Assembly: GCA_029255685.2 (NCBI GenBank)
Contig: CM055320.2
Location: 15,147,111 to 15,211,110, forward strand
Length of the DNA stretch: 64,000 nt
Direction of reading: 5' to 3'
From: Silene conica
Lineage: Eukaryota > Streptophyta > Magnoliopsida > Caryophyllales > Caryophyllaceae
Each line of letters opens with the position of its first letter. Within the stretch, counting starts at the first letter, position 1. This document shows, piece by piece, positions 36,001 through 46,590 of this stretch. The translations under genes and the position numbers were made by a program. Below the pieces are notes generated by a model. That model searched no databases, was not told where the DNA came from, and saw only the letters and a program-made list of their open reading frames with translations.

Positions 36001-37351
36001 TCTGACAAACGGTCGTGTGGATCATTTCTGGTTTGCAAGATTTTGAGTTAGATCTAGTTCGGTTGTGTCATTTTGGGTCGGATCATTTTGGGTCTCTTAT
36101 ATTGTAGTTATTCGGATATAATAATCGATATCTACTAATAAACATTTGCCCGAGTCAATTTGGGATACAAAGTTAGTTCATGTGTTAGGTTTTATTAATT
36201 TTGTCACATATACACTTAGCTACCAAGCACCTCCCCAATAAGAAGAAAAGAAAACAAAACCGTCCGGGTGACTTGATCAAATTATTTATGTAATTTGTAA
36301 TGCATATAACGATATTGACTGAATTTGTGCATGTGACATTTAAATTAATTAAATACATTGTATAATATTTTGTGTTTCTATTACAGATGCTGACTACATG
36401 ACAAATGGCTCGTTGGAAATTAAGCCAGATTTAGAGCCGGCTAGCATGAAAGGCATGCGATTAAGAGACCTTCCAAGCCAGGCAAGAACTATAGAAAAGG
36501 ACAACCCGGTATTCGGGTTTATAAAACGTATCATTGCAAGGTGCATCGATCGACCTATAATATTTAATACCTTTAAGGCCTTAGACGATGAGGTGCTCAA
36601 GGACTTGTCTGAGGTCCTAATTGGCCCAATATACAGTGTCGGTCCATTGCAGAGCCTATCAAACAACTTAACTCTTCATGAAAGTGAAGGGATAAGTGAC
36701 ATTGGGTCCAACATTTTAAAGGAAGATTCACAATGTCTTCGATGGTTAGACTCGCAGAACCCTAATTCTGTGGTATATGCGAGTTTTGGAAGTACCACAA
36801 CGATGACAAATGAACAACTTATTGAATTTGCATGGGGTCTTGCAAATAGTAAGCACCCATTTCTATGGGTTATTAGGCCCGATATTATTATCGGGCAATC
36901 AGCTATCCTACCGGTCGAGTTTGAGATGGAGGTCAAAGGGAGAGGTATATTAGTAAGTTGGTGTCCACAACAAAAGGTACTGAACCATCCATCGGTTGGT
37001 GTTTACCTAACACACAGTGGATGGAACTCAACACTCGAGACTATTAGTAGTGGAGTACCAGTAATATGTTGGCCATATAAGGGAGACCACCAACCCATAA
37101 GCTGGTGGTCTTGCTATAAATGGGGTATTGGCAAGGAACTTGACATTTTTGTGAAGAGGGATCAAGTTGAGAAGCATATTAAAGAGGTATTGGAGAAAGA
37201 GAAGGGTAAGATGTTGAAACTGAAAGCAATGGAGTGGAAACAATTGGCGGATGAAGCCACAAGTTCAAATGGGTCGTCTAGTTTGGACATCGATAGATTC
37301 ATCGACTATGTTGCCTCTTTACACTACGTAGATAATGGCTTAACTGCCTAA
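21090..37351 (+). CDS. UDP-glycosyltransferase, UGT85-like (copy 2), 14.8-kb intron
   Basis: Exon 1 is 21090-21621 and exon 2 is 36387-37351. The intron (21622-36386, 14,765 bp) has a strong AAG|gtcagt donor and a ttctattacag acceptor and is phase 1, exactly as in copy 1; exon 2 is 965 bp in both. The product is 498 residues with no internal stop. His23 in PFPAQGH and Asp130 in IIISDA form the expected catalytic pair. The PSPG box runs from WCPQ through HSGWNS to GDH, with Trp22; position 44 is His instead of the common Gln, a change linked in characterised plant UGTs to UDP-galactose use (inference here). The enzyme is cytosolic, acceptor unknown. The next ATG (21093) or Met8 could also serve as start. 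The intron holds nested transposons, so splicing efficiency is in doubt, but both exons look under constraint. A less likely reading is two broken gene halves. Confidence 0.85.
21971..22165. mobile_element. Mutator-type MITE (ATCCGTCAC family), copy in UGT2 intron, 5' side
   Basis: 195 bp, ends cacaaattctta and agacttactg. It is flanked by a perfect 9-bp duplication, gaagaaaaa, at 21962-21970 and 22166-22174. It contains the near-palindrome tatccgtcgcaagcttgtga followed by cggata. The 9-bp duplication points to the Mutator superfamily. Confidence 0.85.
22520..24930 (-). repeat. 3' LTR of the intronic Tekay-like element
   Basis: Bounded by TGTAACACCCCC at 22520 and GGTATTACA at 24930. It includes a (cattct)n tract near 22940 and an (AT)n microsatellite near 23668-23692. 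Small open frames in it recur identically in the other LTR only because the LTRs are duplicates. Confidence 0.88.
25330..29578 (-). pseudogene. Gag-pol of the intronic Tekay-like element, broken
   Basis: Reads [17 protein letters not shown] at the gag start, then a Retrotrans_gag core ([17 protein letters not shown]), a [14 protein letters not shown] zinc knuckle, an aspartic protease ([12 protein letters not shown]), reverse transcriptase ([26 protein letters not shown]), RNase H ([15 protein letters not shown]) and integrase ([31 protein letters not shown]), ending near FHVS. Domain order is that of chromovirus-type gypsy elements. It looks nearly whole, with about one or two breaks. Confidence 0.88.
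30281..33235 (-). repeat. 5' LTR of the intronic Tekay-like element, carrying a MITE
   Basis: Same ends as the partner LTR. The 544-bp length excess is fully explained by the 537-bp MITE plus its 8-bp duplication, a two-base shorter AT microsatellite and one extra A near 33160. Confidence 0.88.
31389..31925. mobile_element. hAT-type MITE (GGTCCGG-rich) in the gypsy LTR
   Basis: 537 bp; ends taggggtgagca and tgctcagcccta are inverted; perfect 8-bp duplication catattag at 31381-31388 and 31926-31933. The partner LTR keeps the empty site (cattcatattagttatt near 23615). Both ends are packed with ggtccgg/ccggacc words that can fold back. Open frames here are repeat artefacts. Confidence 0.92.
33912..34122. 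mobile_element. Mutator-type MITE (ATCCGTCAC family), copy in UGT2 intron, 3' side
   Basis: 211 bp with a perfect 9-bp duplication, atctttttc, at 33903-33911 and 34123-34131. It contains a 32-bp perfect palindrome centred on an AAGCTT (arms cggtatccgtcacaag), a (TC)n run, and the same ends as the copy at 21971. Confidence 0.88.
34132..34851. other. UGT2 intron, unassigned AT-rich part
   Basis: No gene or element edge is certain. A short inverted pair, gggggtgcagg and ccccctgcaccc, lies at about 34355-34383. The rest is AT-rich. Confidence 0.4.
34855..35165. mobile_element. Harbinger/Tourist-type MITE in the UGT2 intron
   Basis: 311 bp; ends gagcatgtgcaatag and cattgcacttctc are inverted, and a TAA duplication lies at 34852-34854 and 35166-35168. 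Inner words (aagttctt, aagaactt) are also mirrored. Terminus and 3-bp TAA duplication fit PIF/Harbinger. Confidence 0.75.
35169..36386. other. Remaining 3' part of the UGT2 intron
   Basis: AT-rich, no gene. A ggtcgga / tcattttgggtc word repeat occurs near 36060-36100. It ends in the pyrimidine-rich acceptor of exon 2. Confidence 0.5.
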
Positions 37352-37933
37352 AATTGTTTAAATTATGTGGGTCGATGTTGGTATTAAGACTACTTCAATA
37401 AGTTGTGGGCTTGTATGATCCCATGACACGCTACGTGCTCTAAATTATCGTGTAATTCATGATTGAATACCTTTTTTTTAAAATTTTAGTCATTTGTTAG
37501 ATACATTGAAAACTTTTTTTGATCCGAAAAACTTTTAAGAACCCATGATTCGTGCTTACATACGAGTTCAAAAGTGCCGCTTTTTTCCAAATCAATCATC
37601 TCTCAAGAACTACGATTAGATAAAATGTTAAAATCACTTGCTAATTACAATTATATTTGTATAAAAGTTGTAAGTTTACAAAAATTAAATTTTGTAATTG
37701 ATTAATTAATTAGATTACAAAATGAATTTTGGAGGAATTTCATGAGAAATAAAACAATAGAGTTTATATTCACTTTTAACTAAAGTTAAGAGACTTGATT
37801 GCTACAATTGAAAATTAAGGTACTTGATTTCACAATTGAAGATTAAGGGTCTGATTTCATAATTGAACAAAGATAAGGGGACAAATTACCAATTTTACAG
37901 TTTCCGGACAAAAGGTTGTAAATTAATTGTACA
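37352..37933. other. Downstream flank of UGT copy 2
   Basis: 3' flank of the gene. AATAAG near 37398 could serve as a weak polyadenylation signal. The rest is AT-rich without further features up to the Helitron end. Confidence 0.35.
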
Positions 37934-39779
37934 CTAGTTTTAACCCGTGCAAAAATGCACGGGTTGCTTACTAAAATTCTAATATTACAATGCGAATATA
38001 AATCGACATTATTATTTTCATTGTTACAAATTAAACACCAATGCGGATGTAATTTGTTGGCTTTATTTTAAAATAGCGATTAGTTTATCATTCTTTCAAT
38101 TAATTCAATTCGATTAACTTTGGCCGAGTTAAAAATATATGAGGAGTTAGATTGTGCATTCTACGTAGTTTGTTGACGACTAATAGTAACTCAAAATTAA
38201 TACATACACCTAAACAACCATAGTAAAAAGAAATTGGGCTGAAATTTAAATCGAGTCCGCATTAAAACTAAACATTTTGATACCACATATAAAATTAATT
38301 TATATAATATCGGCTAAGCACCAAAATATTCATACTAACCATAATCCTCTACTGCCGCGGTACATATACAAATTAATGTCTCTACAACTTTTAAATTAAT
38401 TATAACATTTAAATTGTCTGTAAAATAATTTTTGAAATAAAAATTATATTGTATGTAATATTAGTTTAATCTATTTTTTGATGTAGGACTCACATTTACC
38501 CTTTTCTTTAAAAAGAAAATGGTGTATTTGTTAAAAAATGACAACTTTAATTATCACATTTTATCAATAAATTGTCGTTTTTTTATTATAAAATATTAAC
38601 ACCTTTTCATTTTCTTTTAAAATCGACTTAAGGAAGACGTACATCACTAACATACATACCTTCTAATAGAACAAAAAATGGGCTAATTATGTGAAATACT
38701 TCATACGTCACTTAAACAGTAAATAATGAGCCAAACTTTCGAGCCTTGTTTAACCATTAAAAAACCTTAGCCACCTTATATAGTTTGTACACTTATAAAT
38801 AACCCAAAAACACATTATATTCTCTGTATTTGTCAACTCTTTCAGTGCCCCCTCATCTTCTCAACCTCACATTCATAATATCACTATCGCAATGTCCTTC
38901 TTTTCGTTTCATTGTTCATCGTCATTCCAACACCATATTCTTCATTTTTTTCCACTCAATTTTAACTTACTCCATTACAAAAAGTTTTCCCCATATTATG
39001 AGTTAGTTTTATTAATATGTAAGGTATTACCCGATTTTTAAAAAAATTAATACTTTGTTTAGATTTTGTATTGTTTGATAGTTCTGATATTTTTTCCAAT
39101 CAATTTTATACCTTCTTAAGTGTCTATTTTTCTTAAAAAAAGATGGTACTTCAACACATCGTCAATAAATGGATATACAATTAACACTTTACTGTATAAA
39201 TTTTGTGAATTGTATATTTTATTAATAATTATATGTAATGGTAAATAATTTTATCATATTCTTAAATTTTTAAATATATAATTTTTTATTTTGTTGAACT
39301 TGGGGATTTATGTTTGACTATGAGCAATTTAATATATACGTAGTTATTCGCAAATTTAAAGTAAGAACTATTTAATGAGTTTATAGTGTGTATTTTTCTT
39401 AGTTTAATATATACGGAGTTTTAAATTTGTAGATTGTCTTTTTTCAATTGTCGATTTTGTTAATTTTTACTCCATATCATATATAATCATCTTATTAATA
39501 AAGATTATTAATAATGGAAATATTGGTATAATCAAAATTTGAAAAATTATTTTTAATAATTAGTATATAATTTTTTTTGTTAGATTGCTAGTTTATTATT
39601 TAATATTTTATTGCAAAATACGTACAAAACATAAACATTTACGTATAAAATATGGTTGTTTCTATGAAATTAATTTCAGATTATTTGATGCGAGTCTCAC
39701 CTTTATTGCTAAAAAACTACATATAATGACGTGGACGCGTGCAGATGTTTAAAATGTTCTTGTATTTATATAAATAAGA
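37934..39779 (-). mobile_element. Non-autonomous Helitron
   Basis: Read on the minus strand, the 3' end at 37934 has a 10-bp hairpin (aacccgtgca/tgcacgggtt) a few bases before the terminal CTAG, followed by a host T. The 5' end at 39779 reads TCTTATTTATATAAATAC preceded by a host A. A-T insertion, TC...CTAG ends and the hairpin are the Helitron signature. It is 1,846 bp with no Rep/helicase coding seen, so it depends on helper enzymes. Confidence 0.7.
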
Positions 39780-40150
39780 TTTATAATATCAAAAACGAAG
39801 AGTGTGAATTGAACAATACTCTACACTTGTTAATTTATTTCACCAACCATATGTTTTATTTGTTGATTGCTGTTCAAATACTTTATAATATAAAAAATCA
39901 ATCACAATAATATAAACAATGAATTTATTGGAGGGAGTTTATCATGCCAAAATAACAAATTACAATATGAACAATAAATTTATGTCGAAAAACATATAAA
40001 TCAAATTTTCTTGGAGTTATAAAATAAAGACAATGATGATCCTAATGTCATAGAAGTTAGATTTGTGAAGTTGTAACTGGAAATAGGAGGACGTGGGATA
40101 TTGGCACTATAATAGTGGGAAGAATTCATTTGATGATTATTATGTTAAAT
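39780..40150. other. AT-rich spacer
   Basis: No gene or element recognised between the Helitron and the hAT MITE. Confidence 0.5.
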
Positions 40151-40685
40151 TAGGGGTGAGAATCGGACCAAACCGGACCAAACCGGACCGAACCGGACCG
40201 GACCGAAGACCAAACTTAACAATTTGGTGGACCAAAGACCGGACCTAAAACTTTCGGTCCTGGACCGGACCAAACCCGAAATATTTGGTCCGGTCCGGTC
40301 TTGGACCAAAATGGACCTAAACTATTTTTTTCACTATTTCGAAAAGGATAATTACATTTTAATTCCGCTAAATAAAATATATTTAAATAGTTAGACGACA
40401 TTTTTTATGAAAATCATTGACAATACTAATTTATAATATCTTTTGAAGATAAAATGTTAATTTCATTCAAAATATTTTAATGATTGGTCGTAAAAAAACA
40501 TGAAATTTGGTCCATTCGGTCCGGACCTAAATTAACCGGTCTTGGACCGGACCGGACCGAAGACCAAAACTTGAAAAAATGAGGACCGAGGACCGGACCA
40601 AAATAATTCGGTCCGGGTTTGGTCCAGACCAAATGGTCCGGCCTGGTCCATTTTTCCGGTCCGGACCTAAATTTGCTCACCCCTA
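40151..40685. mobile_element. hAT-type MITE (GGTCCGG-rich), second copy, inverted
   Basis: 535 bp; ends taggggtgag and ctcaccccta; perfect 8-bp duplication tgttaaat at 40143-40150 and 40686-40693. It is the same family as 31389-31925 in the opposite orientation. The ends are packed with accggacc/ggtccggt words. Confidence 0.9.
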
Positions 40686-40693
40686 TGTTAAAT

Positions 40694-41436
40694 TAGGTGA
40701 TGTGGCTTTCTAAAAATTCATGAAATGTTTCTGCTTTAATATATAGAAGATAGTAGATCGTTACAAATTGCAGAAGAAATATTAAACATTTATGTTTTAC
40801 AGATAAAAGAATTTGTTAACTAATATACCATTGATTTCATACTCCAATGAAAATTGATGATTACACGCATCTATGATGTTAAAAGTAGTTTTACATTGGC
40901 ACAAATTTTCATTCTTAAGAGTATATTCGTTACAAATTTATGATTGATTATTTAAATACTATGACAAAACACAAGTTTACTCTAGTGAATATATAATATG
41001 CGTACTGCAATAATTAACACTCTAAAATAGTCTCATGCTTTAAATTAGTTATATCATGCTTTAATTTAGTAGTTAGCTACCATTAAAATTCTCAATATTA
41101 TTAAACTCAGCATGTAATTATACAAAAATACTTAGTTTTCATGATCTTTAGTAATTTTATTTAAATCAATAATCATAAAAACTAAATCAAACTTCATTCA
41201 TATCAACATGTGTTTAAAACTCCCATAAATAAAATCATTAAATAAAAAAAGGACTTATTCAAACTGAAAAAACACTGAACATAATATCCCTAAACATTTG
41301 AATTTTCATGTGGCCCCCAGAACATTTTGTTTACAACATTTTGATAATCTTTTCAATTGAATATGATGAATTTATTTTGAATTTGTGTTATATTTCATGC
41401 TAGGGTTATATTTACAACGCTTTTCTTAATGAAAAT
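40694..41436. other. AT-rich intergenic DNA
   Basis: Nothing recognised; no open frame of note. Confidence 0.5.
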
Positions 41437-41880
41437 TTAGTATTTTTTCCCATACGATGCACGAATACTAAATTAATTTTTGTTATTCATAATTTTTTTC
41501 ATCATGTATATCAGAAGTAAATTATAAGACTTTTTTTCTTGATATAAAAATAATATTAGTTCATTTTATACATGTGATATTTTGTTAATAGAATTAACTC
41601 ATTGATATTAATTTTATCGTTAATGCTACTACCATACATAAACCTATGATGCATCCATCGTATTAAGTCACAAATACATATGGCCACCCAACTCGTCGCA
41701 ATCATCTTCAATACCACACGAAAGAACCCTTCAACCACTACTCTTACCCGTCAAACAACACATGAAACTGTCCTCAATCCAAAGTCACACCTACTAACCT
41801 ATTATGAAATTAATCACCAAATGCGATGTAATCATCTTTATTCCTATTTCAAACAACTATCTAACTCATCAGCGACACCT

Positions 41881-43017
41881 TGTTAGGTTTATATACCTAC
41901 TTAGTCATAATAATAATTATTATCTTATAATTGTGAACTTATGCATGCTTAACATTATAAATATGTCGAGATATTAGAGGAAGAATGAGCTCCCTTACAA
42001 TGATAATCTCGGCTAGATTAGGGCACAAGTGAAGTCACCTTCTTCACTTGTTCTTGAGCTTATCACACGGATGATCCTCCATGAACCTTCAAAGAGATGG
42101 CCTCCAAAAGATGAACACCAAGACACACTACACTCAATATTTTGTATGTTATTTGCTAGAACAACTTGATACAAAATAGCTAGATTAGAAGTATGGTGCA
42201 CGGTTTTGAGGTAAGAACTAGAGAGAATTTTCTTTCTTTCTTTTGTGTCAAAACCCTAATTCAAAAAATGTAAATGATGAGTTGAAGAACCAAGGAACAA
42301 AACCTCTTTTGTTCTCTCCTTTGGTTCGGCCGAGAGACATGGGTAGAGTGCCCAATGGATTGCCTCTCAATCCTCTCAAATGTTTCCCATGCCTATTTGC
42401 ACAATTAATAACATGTCTCACAAATGTTCCTATAAGAATGTAATGTTGTATGTGTGGTAATACCACACGGTCCATGGCACGAATGGACCCGTACATGACA
42501 TCTTATCGGATCATTTTATTATACGTAACTTGCAGTTTAACATTTAAACTATTATCGTAAATTTAGGAGTAATTCAAATAATTACATATAGTTATCTAAT
42601 TGCAATTTTATTACTACAACAATTGTAGCTAAAATTAACTCATTCAAGTGTTATCACGTTTCATAAACATATAAATAATAGTGATGACATTTCGATCACT
42701 AAAACAATTTATAATCCCATTATAAATTTTCTCCTTATTTTATTCATAATCTAGAAATGATCTAACTCGTATCAATATACAATTATTTCATTTATTATTG
42801 AGAGAGTTGTCCTAAAGGTGTGACCTAAAGGGATCAACTGGTCACCACCGTCATTACGACAGTAATGTCAAACTCTAGCAAGCCAATCATTACCGATTAA
42901 TGTTGACCAGTTGACTTATGATAAAGAATCATCCCATGAATATTCTTTTATAGAGATTTGTCAATTAATTATATAATTGACGTGATCACTTTATTGTCGA
43001 GGACACTTACTCCAACA
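41881..43017 (-). mobile_element. Solo LTR of a copia-related family
   Basis: 1,137 bp from TGTTAGG to CCAACA with a perfect 5-bp duplication, cacct, at 41876-41880 and 43018-43022. The empty site survives in the paralogous repeat (ggcacccttctcctag near 60851). Its right end resembles the copia LTR at 5101-6093. It is presumably left by recombination between two LTRs. Small open frames inside are not genes. Confidence 0.9.
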
Positions 43018-43236
43018 CACCTTTCTCCTAGCTTTCAATTAACACCTAAAATATTCAAGTCACTCTCCTTCACGAAACACCAAGTCTTATCCCTCAAAGT
43101 TAGCTCTCCCTTTAAAAAGTTCATCCATCTATCAGAAACCTAACTTCTACCTTCAAAACCGACCTTATTTGAATGAGATGCGCTTGACGGGGAAAACAAA
43201 GACAAACAATTTTTTGTTTGGTTAACAAATGAGGTA

Positions 43237-43430
43237 CAATAAGTCTTATTGAAGACGGACATATCCGTCACAAGCTGAAGACGGGTCAAGTAATACCCAA
43301 GTTGATAGATAAGACAAAAACAAATTGTCTAGGGAGTAGAATTATGCTTTTGTATTATCTAATAACTTGGGTATTACTTGACCCGTCTTCAGCTTGTGAC
43401 AGATATGTCTATCTTCAATGAGAATTTGTG
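43237..43430. mobile_element. Mutator-type MITE in the Helitron-like repeat
   Basis: 194 bp, ends caataagtcttatt and aatgagaatttgtg; 9-bp duplication aatgaggta / aatgaggca at 43228-43236 and 43431-43439. Long inverted arms around ctgaagacgggtcaagtaat. The related repeat lacks it near 61075 (aatgaagtag), which is the empty site. Confidence 0.88.
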
Positions 43431-44478
43431 AATGAGGCAAGAGAGAAGTGGTGAAGAATGAAGGAGTGATGCAACACCTAAGATATTACATTGGAGTTGA
43501 GTGTAAATTCAAATCCTAATGTTTTTTTAATCACCAAAACAAAAAAAATAACCTAGTTAAAAGTTAACAATACTATATTGACATGACATTTATTAACATT
43601 TGATTACTTATTTTTTATGTTTTACAAAGAAAAATAAAATTGAGTTTACATACATGATATTTCAAAGATTTTTAACATGTTTTTATAGCATTAGTGCATA
43701 TGTCATCTGTAAAACCCCTCGCGAAAGCGGAAATATAAACACATAAAAGTACCAAAAATGCAGCGGAATTAAAACTTTTAGAAGATAAAACAACATGCGA
43801 GAAGTCTTAAACTGAAACAGAAACTAAAAGCCGAAATAGATAAGTAACAGTTCTAAGTACAGAAGTGAAATATATACAACAGCCGGGGATGGAACATCCC
43901 TACCGGCACCAAAACAAAAGTAACAACTACGAGTCCAGCTAAACGATAATGTAAGTCAATGATGACAGCAGGATCATCACTCGCTAGCTCTCGTGAACCC
44001 ATCTCCAACCAGCATGTACCTACATACATGAAAAACATGTACGCCACAATCAGTGGGGAGTGACTAGAGTTCTCCTAGCCACCTTTTGTGACAACACATA
44101 ACATATAAAACAATACAGCATACTCCGACATATATCAACATGTGAAGCATAAACAACTCATCATCTGATCTCTGACCAACATGCGATTACCATGCACGGC
44201 TCTCAACTAACTTCATAAACAAATAGGAAGGAGAGCCGGTTTCCCTACTGGTTACCCAGTCGGGGGGTCTTTCAATCCAATTATTTATGAAACCGAACTA
44301 AGAGTCATCCAATGCCTTGGATGATTTAACCACAACTAAGTAACATCAATAACTTGACATGCATATCTGACACCGTACCATCATCTAGGCAAGCAGATAA
44401 ACATCCATAACTCATCATGCATATCTGACACTGTACCATCATCTAGGCAAGCAGATACACATTCATAAAACTAGCAAC

Positions 44479-44965
44479 GGGTCCAGAGGTGAACTTAACA
44501 CATATCCCATTACTACACTATGTCGGGTCCAGAGGTGAGCTTAACACATATCCCAACATCTAATCAAGTAAAGGGTCCAGAGGTGAACTTAACACATATC
44601 CCTAAACTTATAAATCATGAAAAGGGTCCAGCGGTGAACTTAACACATATCTCTAATCATCCAAAAGCAAAGGGTCCAGAGGTGAACTTAACACATATCC
44701 CAATGCTACAAACATGTATTGGGTCCAGAGGTGAACTTAACACATATCCCAATACACAGTCATCGCACAACGGGTCCAGAGGTGAACTTAACACATATCC
44801 CGTGTACGACAACTGATCACGTGTCAGGTCCAGAGGTGAGCTTAACACATATCCTGACACGCCCAAGCAAAACACGTAACGGGTCCAGAGGTGAACTTAA
44901 CACATATCCCGTCACGCGACAGATAAACACGTAGTGGGTCCAGAGGTGAGCTTAACACATATCCC
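44479..44965. repeat. Ten-unit hairpin array in the 3' LTR
   Basis: Ten copies of a 30-bp core (gggtccagaggtgaac then ttaacacatatccc) at 45-56-bp intervals. The core interior is nearly constant. The flanking 5-9 bases differ from unit to unit but remain mutually complementary, for example tgtattggg with cccaataca, and cgtgtcagg with cctgacacg. Each unit is therefore a stem with a constant loop of about 24 nt. Confidence 0.9.
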
Positions 44966-45279
44966 ACCACGCGACAACCATTGCAACCACTGAACAACCA
45001 AAGGTAGAAACTAACCTATAGTTCTAACTTCTTAAACCTCTAACCAACATACAATTGATTCCGGGAACTAGAACGAGGGAGAGCCGGTTTCCCTTTCGGT
45101 TACCCGACCGGGGGGGTCTCTATCCTCACTTCATTCCCGAACCCAATATAACGTTGCCCGTACACCGGGGACCTCAAGTACATGCCAGGGGTACACAAAA
45201 CAAGTTTCAAGTAAAACCGATAAACCGTTTAAAAGTTACGATCAATTTACGAAAAACTCAAAATAGCTTACAGGGGTCC

Positions 45280-45560
45280 CCAGCCGGTCGGCCGGCTGGT
45301 GACCTCCTCAGCCTTTCTTCCTCTTCTGAAACACTACACGCACTCCCAGCCGGTCGGCAGGCAGCCGGTCGGCCGGCTGGGACTACACTTGACTTCTGAA
45401 AGTACATAAACACAACACAACGCACTCCCAGCCGGCTGGCAGGCGGCCGGTCTGCCGGCTGGGAGACCTATTCACTATGGGTCTCAATTTTCGCAAAACC
45501 ACAAAAACACAAGAAGCACTCTCAGCCGGTCGACCGGCGGCCGGTCGGTCGACCGGCTCA
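45280..45560. repeat. Four CCGG-rich palindromes in the 3' LTR
   Basis: Blocks at about 45280-45299, 45345-45386, 45427-45464 and 45520-45565 are each built of agccgg...ccggct modules and close on themselves; the last has a 14-bp perfect stem (agccggtcgaccgg). The 5' LTR has the same set near 52766-53046. Confidence 0.85.
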
Positions 45561-46590
45561 GAGAGCCTGTCGCTGAAAATCGCAATTTCCCAACTTCACA
45601 AAACTTCATAAATCGACATGTAAACTTCAGAAATTACTACAAGCATGATTTGCCCAACATCATACACATCTAATATCACTATCTTATCAGCATACAATCC
45701 CCATAACAATCCTCAAATGGAAATAACAAGTATCCGTCGCAATTTATGTAAAACTGGAAATGCAATAAGGAACACATAACACATCTTGGATCATCAATTC
45801 TTCACATATTATACGTCCTAATCATGATGCTAAGTCCAATAATCATAGAACTTGAATAAAATCAGAAGAACAACAACAAAATCACCAAGCATGCTAATAT
45901 ACACAATAAAGGCCGAGTTATCTCATTATCGTCACCTTAAAGCTTATTCCGGCAAGTGATCCTCCTCTACCACGTAAGAGTCCACGTCGGGATCGTCAAG
46001 ACCAACCCCTACAACAAAGAAAACGGTTTAAGAACACCAAAAACGAATTAAAGGCAAAACAGCCTATTTTTCGAAGTCGCCAAAATGAAAAATGAAAGTG
46101 ATGGATGTCTTGGAAATCGAACGAGGATTCCGAAAATGTACTTACTTTCGCGATTTGGAGAGCGGATGATGGAGAAAAGCTTGAAAAGGAGAGAGTATTA
46201 ATGGAGGTTTTGTGAGATTTGAGTTTACAGTGAAAAGAAGCTTGAGGGAGGGGAAAGTCGACTTAAGGGGTTTAAGTAGTACAATGGGTTGTCCTTTCCG
46301 ACTCACTTAAAACGGTTACGGATTTTAGAACCGGATATGAAATAATTACTTGAGTCGGATATTTAAATTATGCCAAGTTGTATTCGTCTTAAGAACTGGA
46401 GGTTCTTAAGACGGATCTTATTTATTTCATAAAAATTTCCGAATTAAATTATTAAAATATTATCTTCATTACGTAAAAACTCAAAAACGATTAAATTAGA
46501 TTTTATGAAAATATGGGCTGTTACAATCACCCCAACTTCAAAAAGTTTCGTCCTCGAAACTCGAACGGATATAAATCTATCTACTATACC

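Larger units (their letters stand above)
43708..46525 (-). repeat. 3' LTR of the Tekay element
   Basis: TGTAAAACCCC to CTGTTACA. It contains two bracket hairpins (44210-44305 and 45055-45150), a ten-unit hairpin array (44479-44965) and four CCGG-rich palindromes (45280-45560). Confidence 0.93.

Noticed and set aside
36394-37243. Minus-strand open frames over UGT exon 2
   Set aside because: Antisense shadows of a well-conserved coding exon.
41881-43017. Host gene in the open frames at 42013-42496
   Set aside because: They fall wholly inside a solo LTR with a perfect target duplication.
44479-44965. CRISPR-like array (30-bp repeat, about 20-bp spacers)
   Set aside because: It is inside a plant retrotransposon LTR and duplicated with it; the spacers pair across each repeat instead of being independent, and there are no cas genes.
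44520-45399. Open frames of 66-114 codons within the Tekay LTRs (also 52006-52885)
   Set aside because: They are translations of the hairpin array and CCGG palindromes, present identically in both LTRs, with no protein-like composition.
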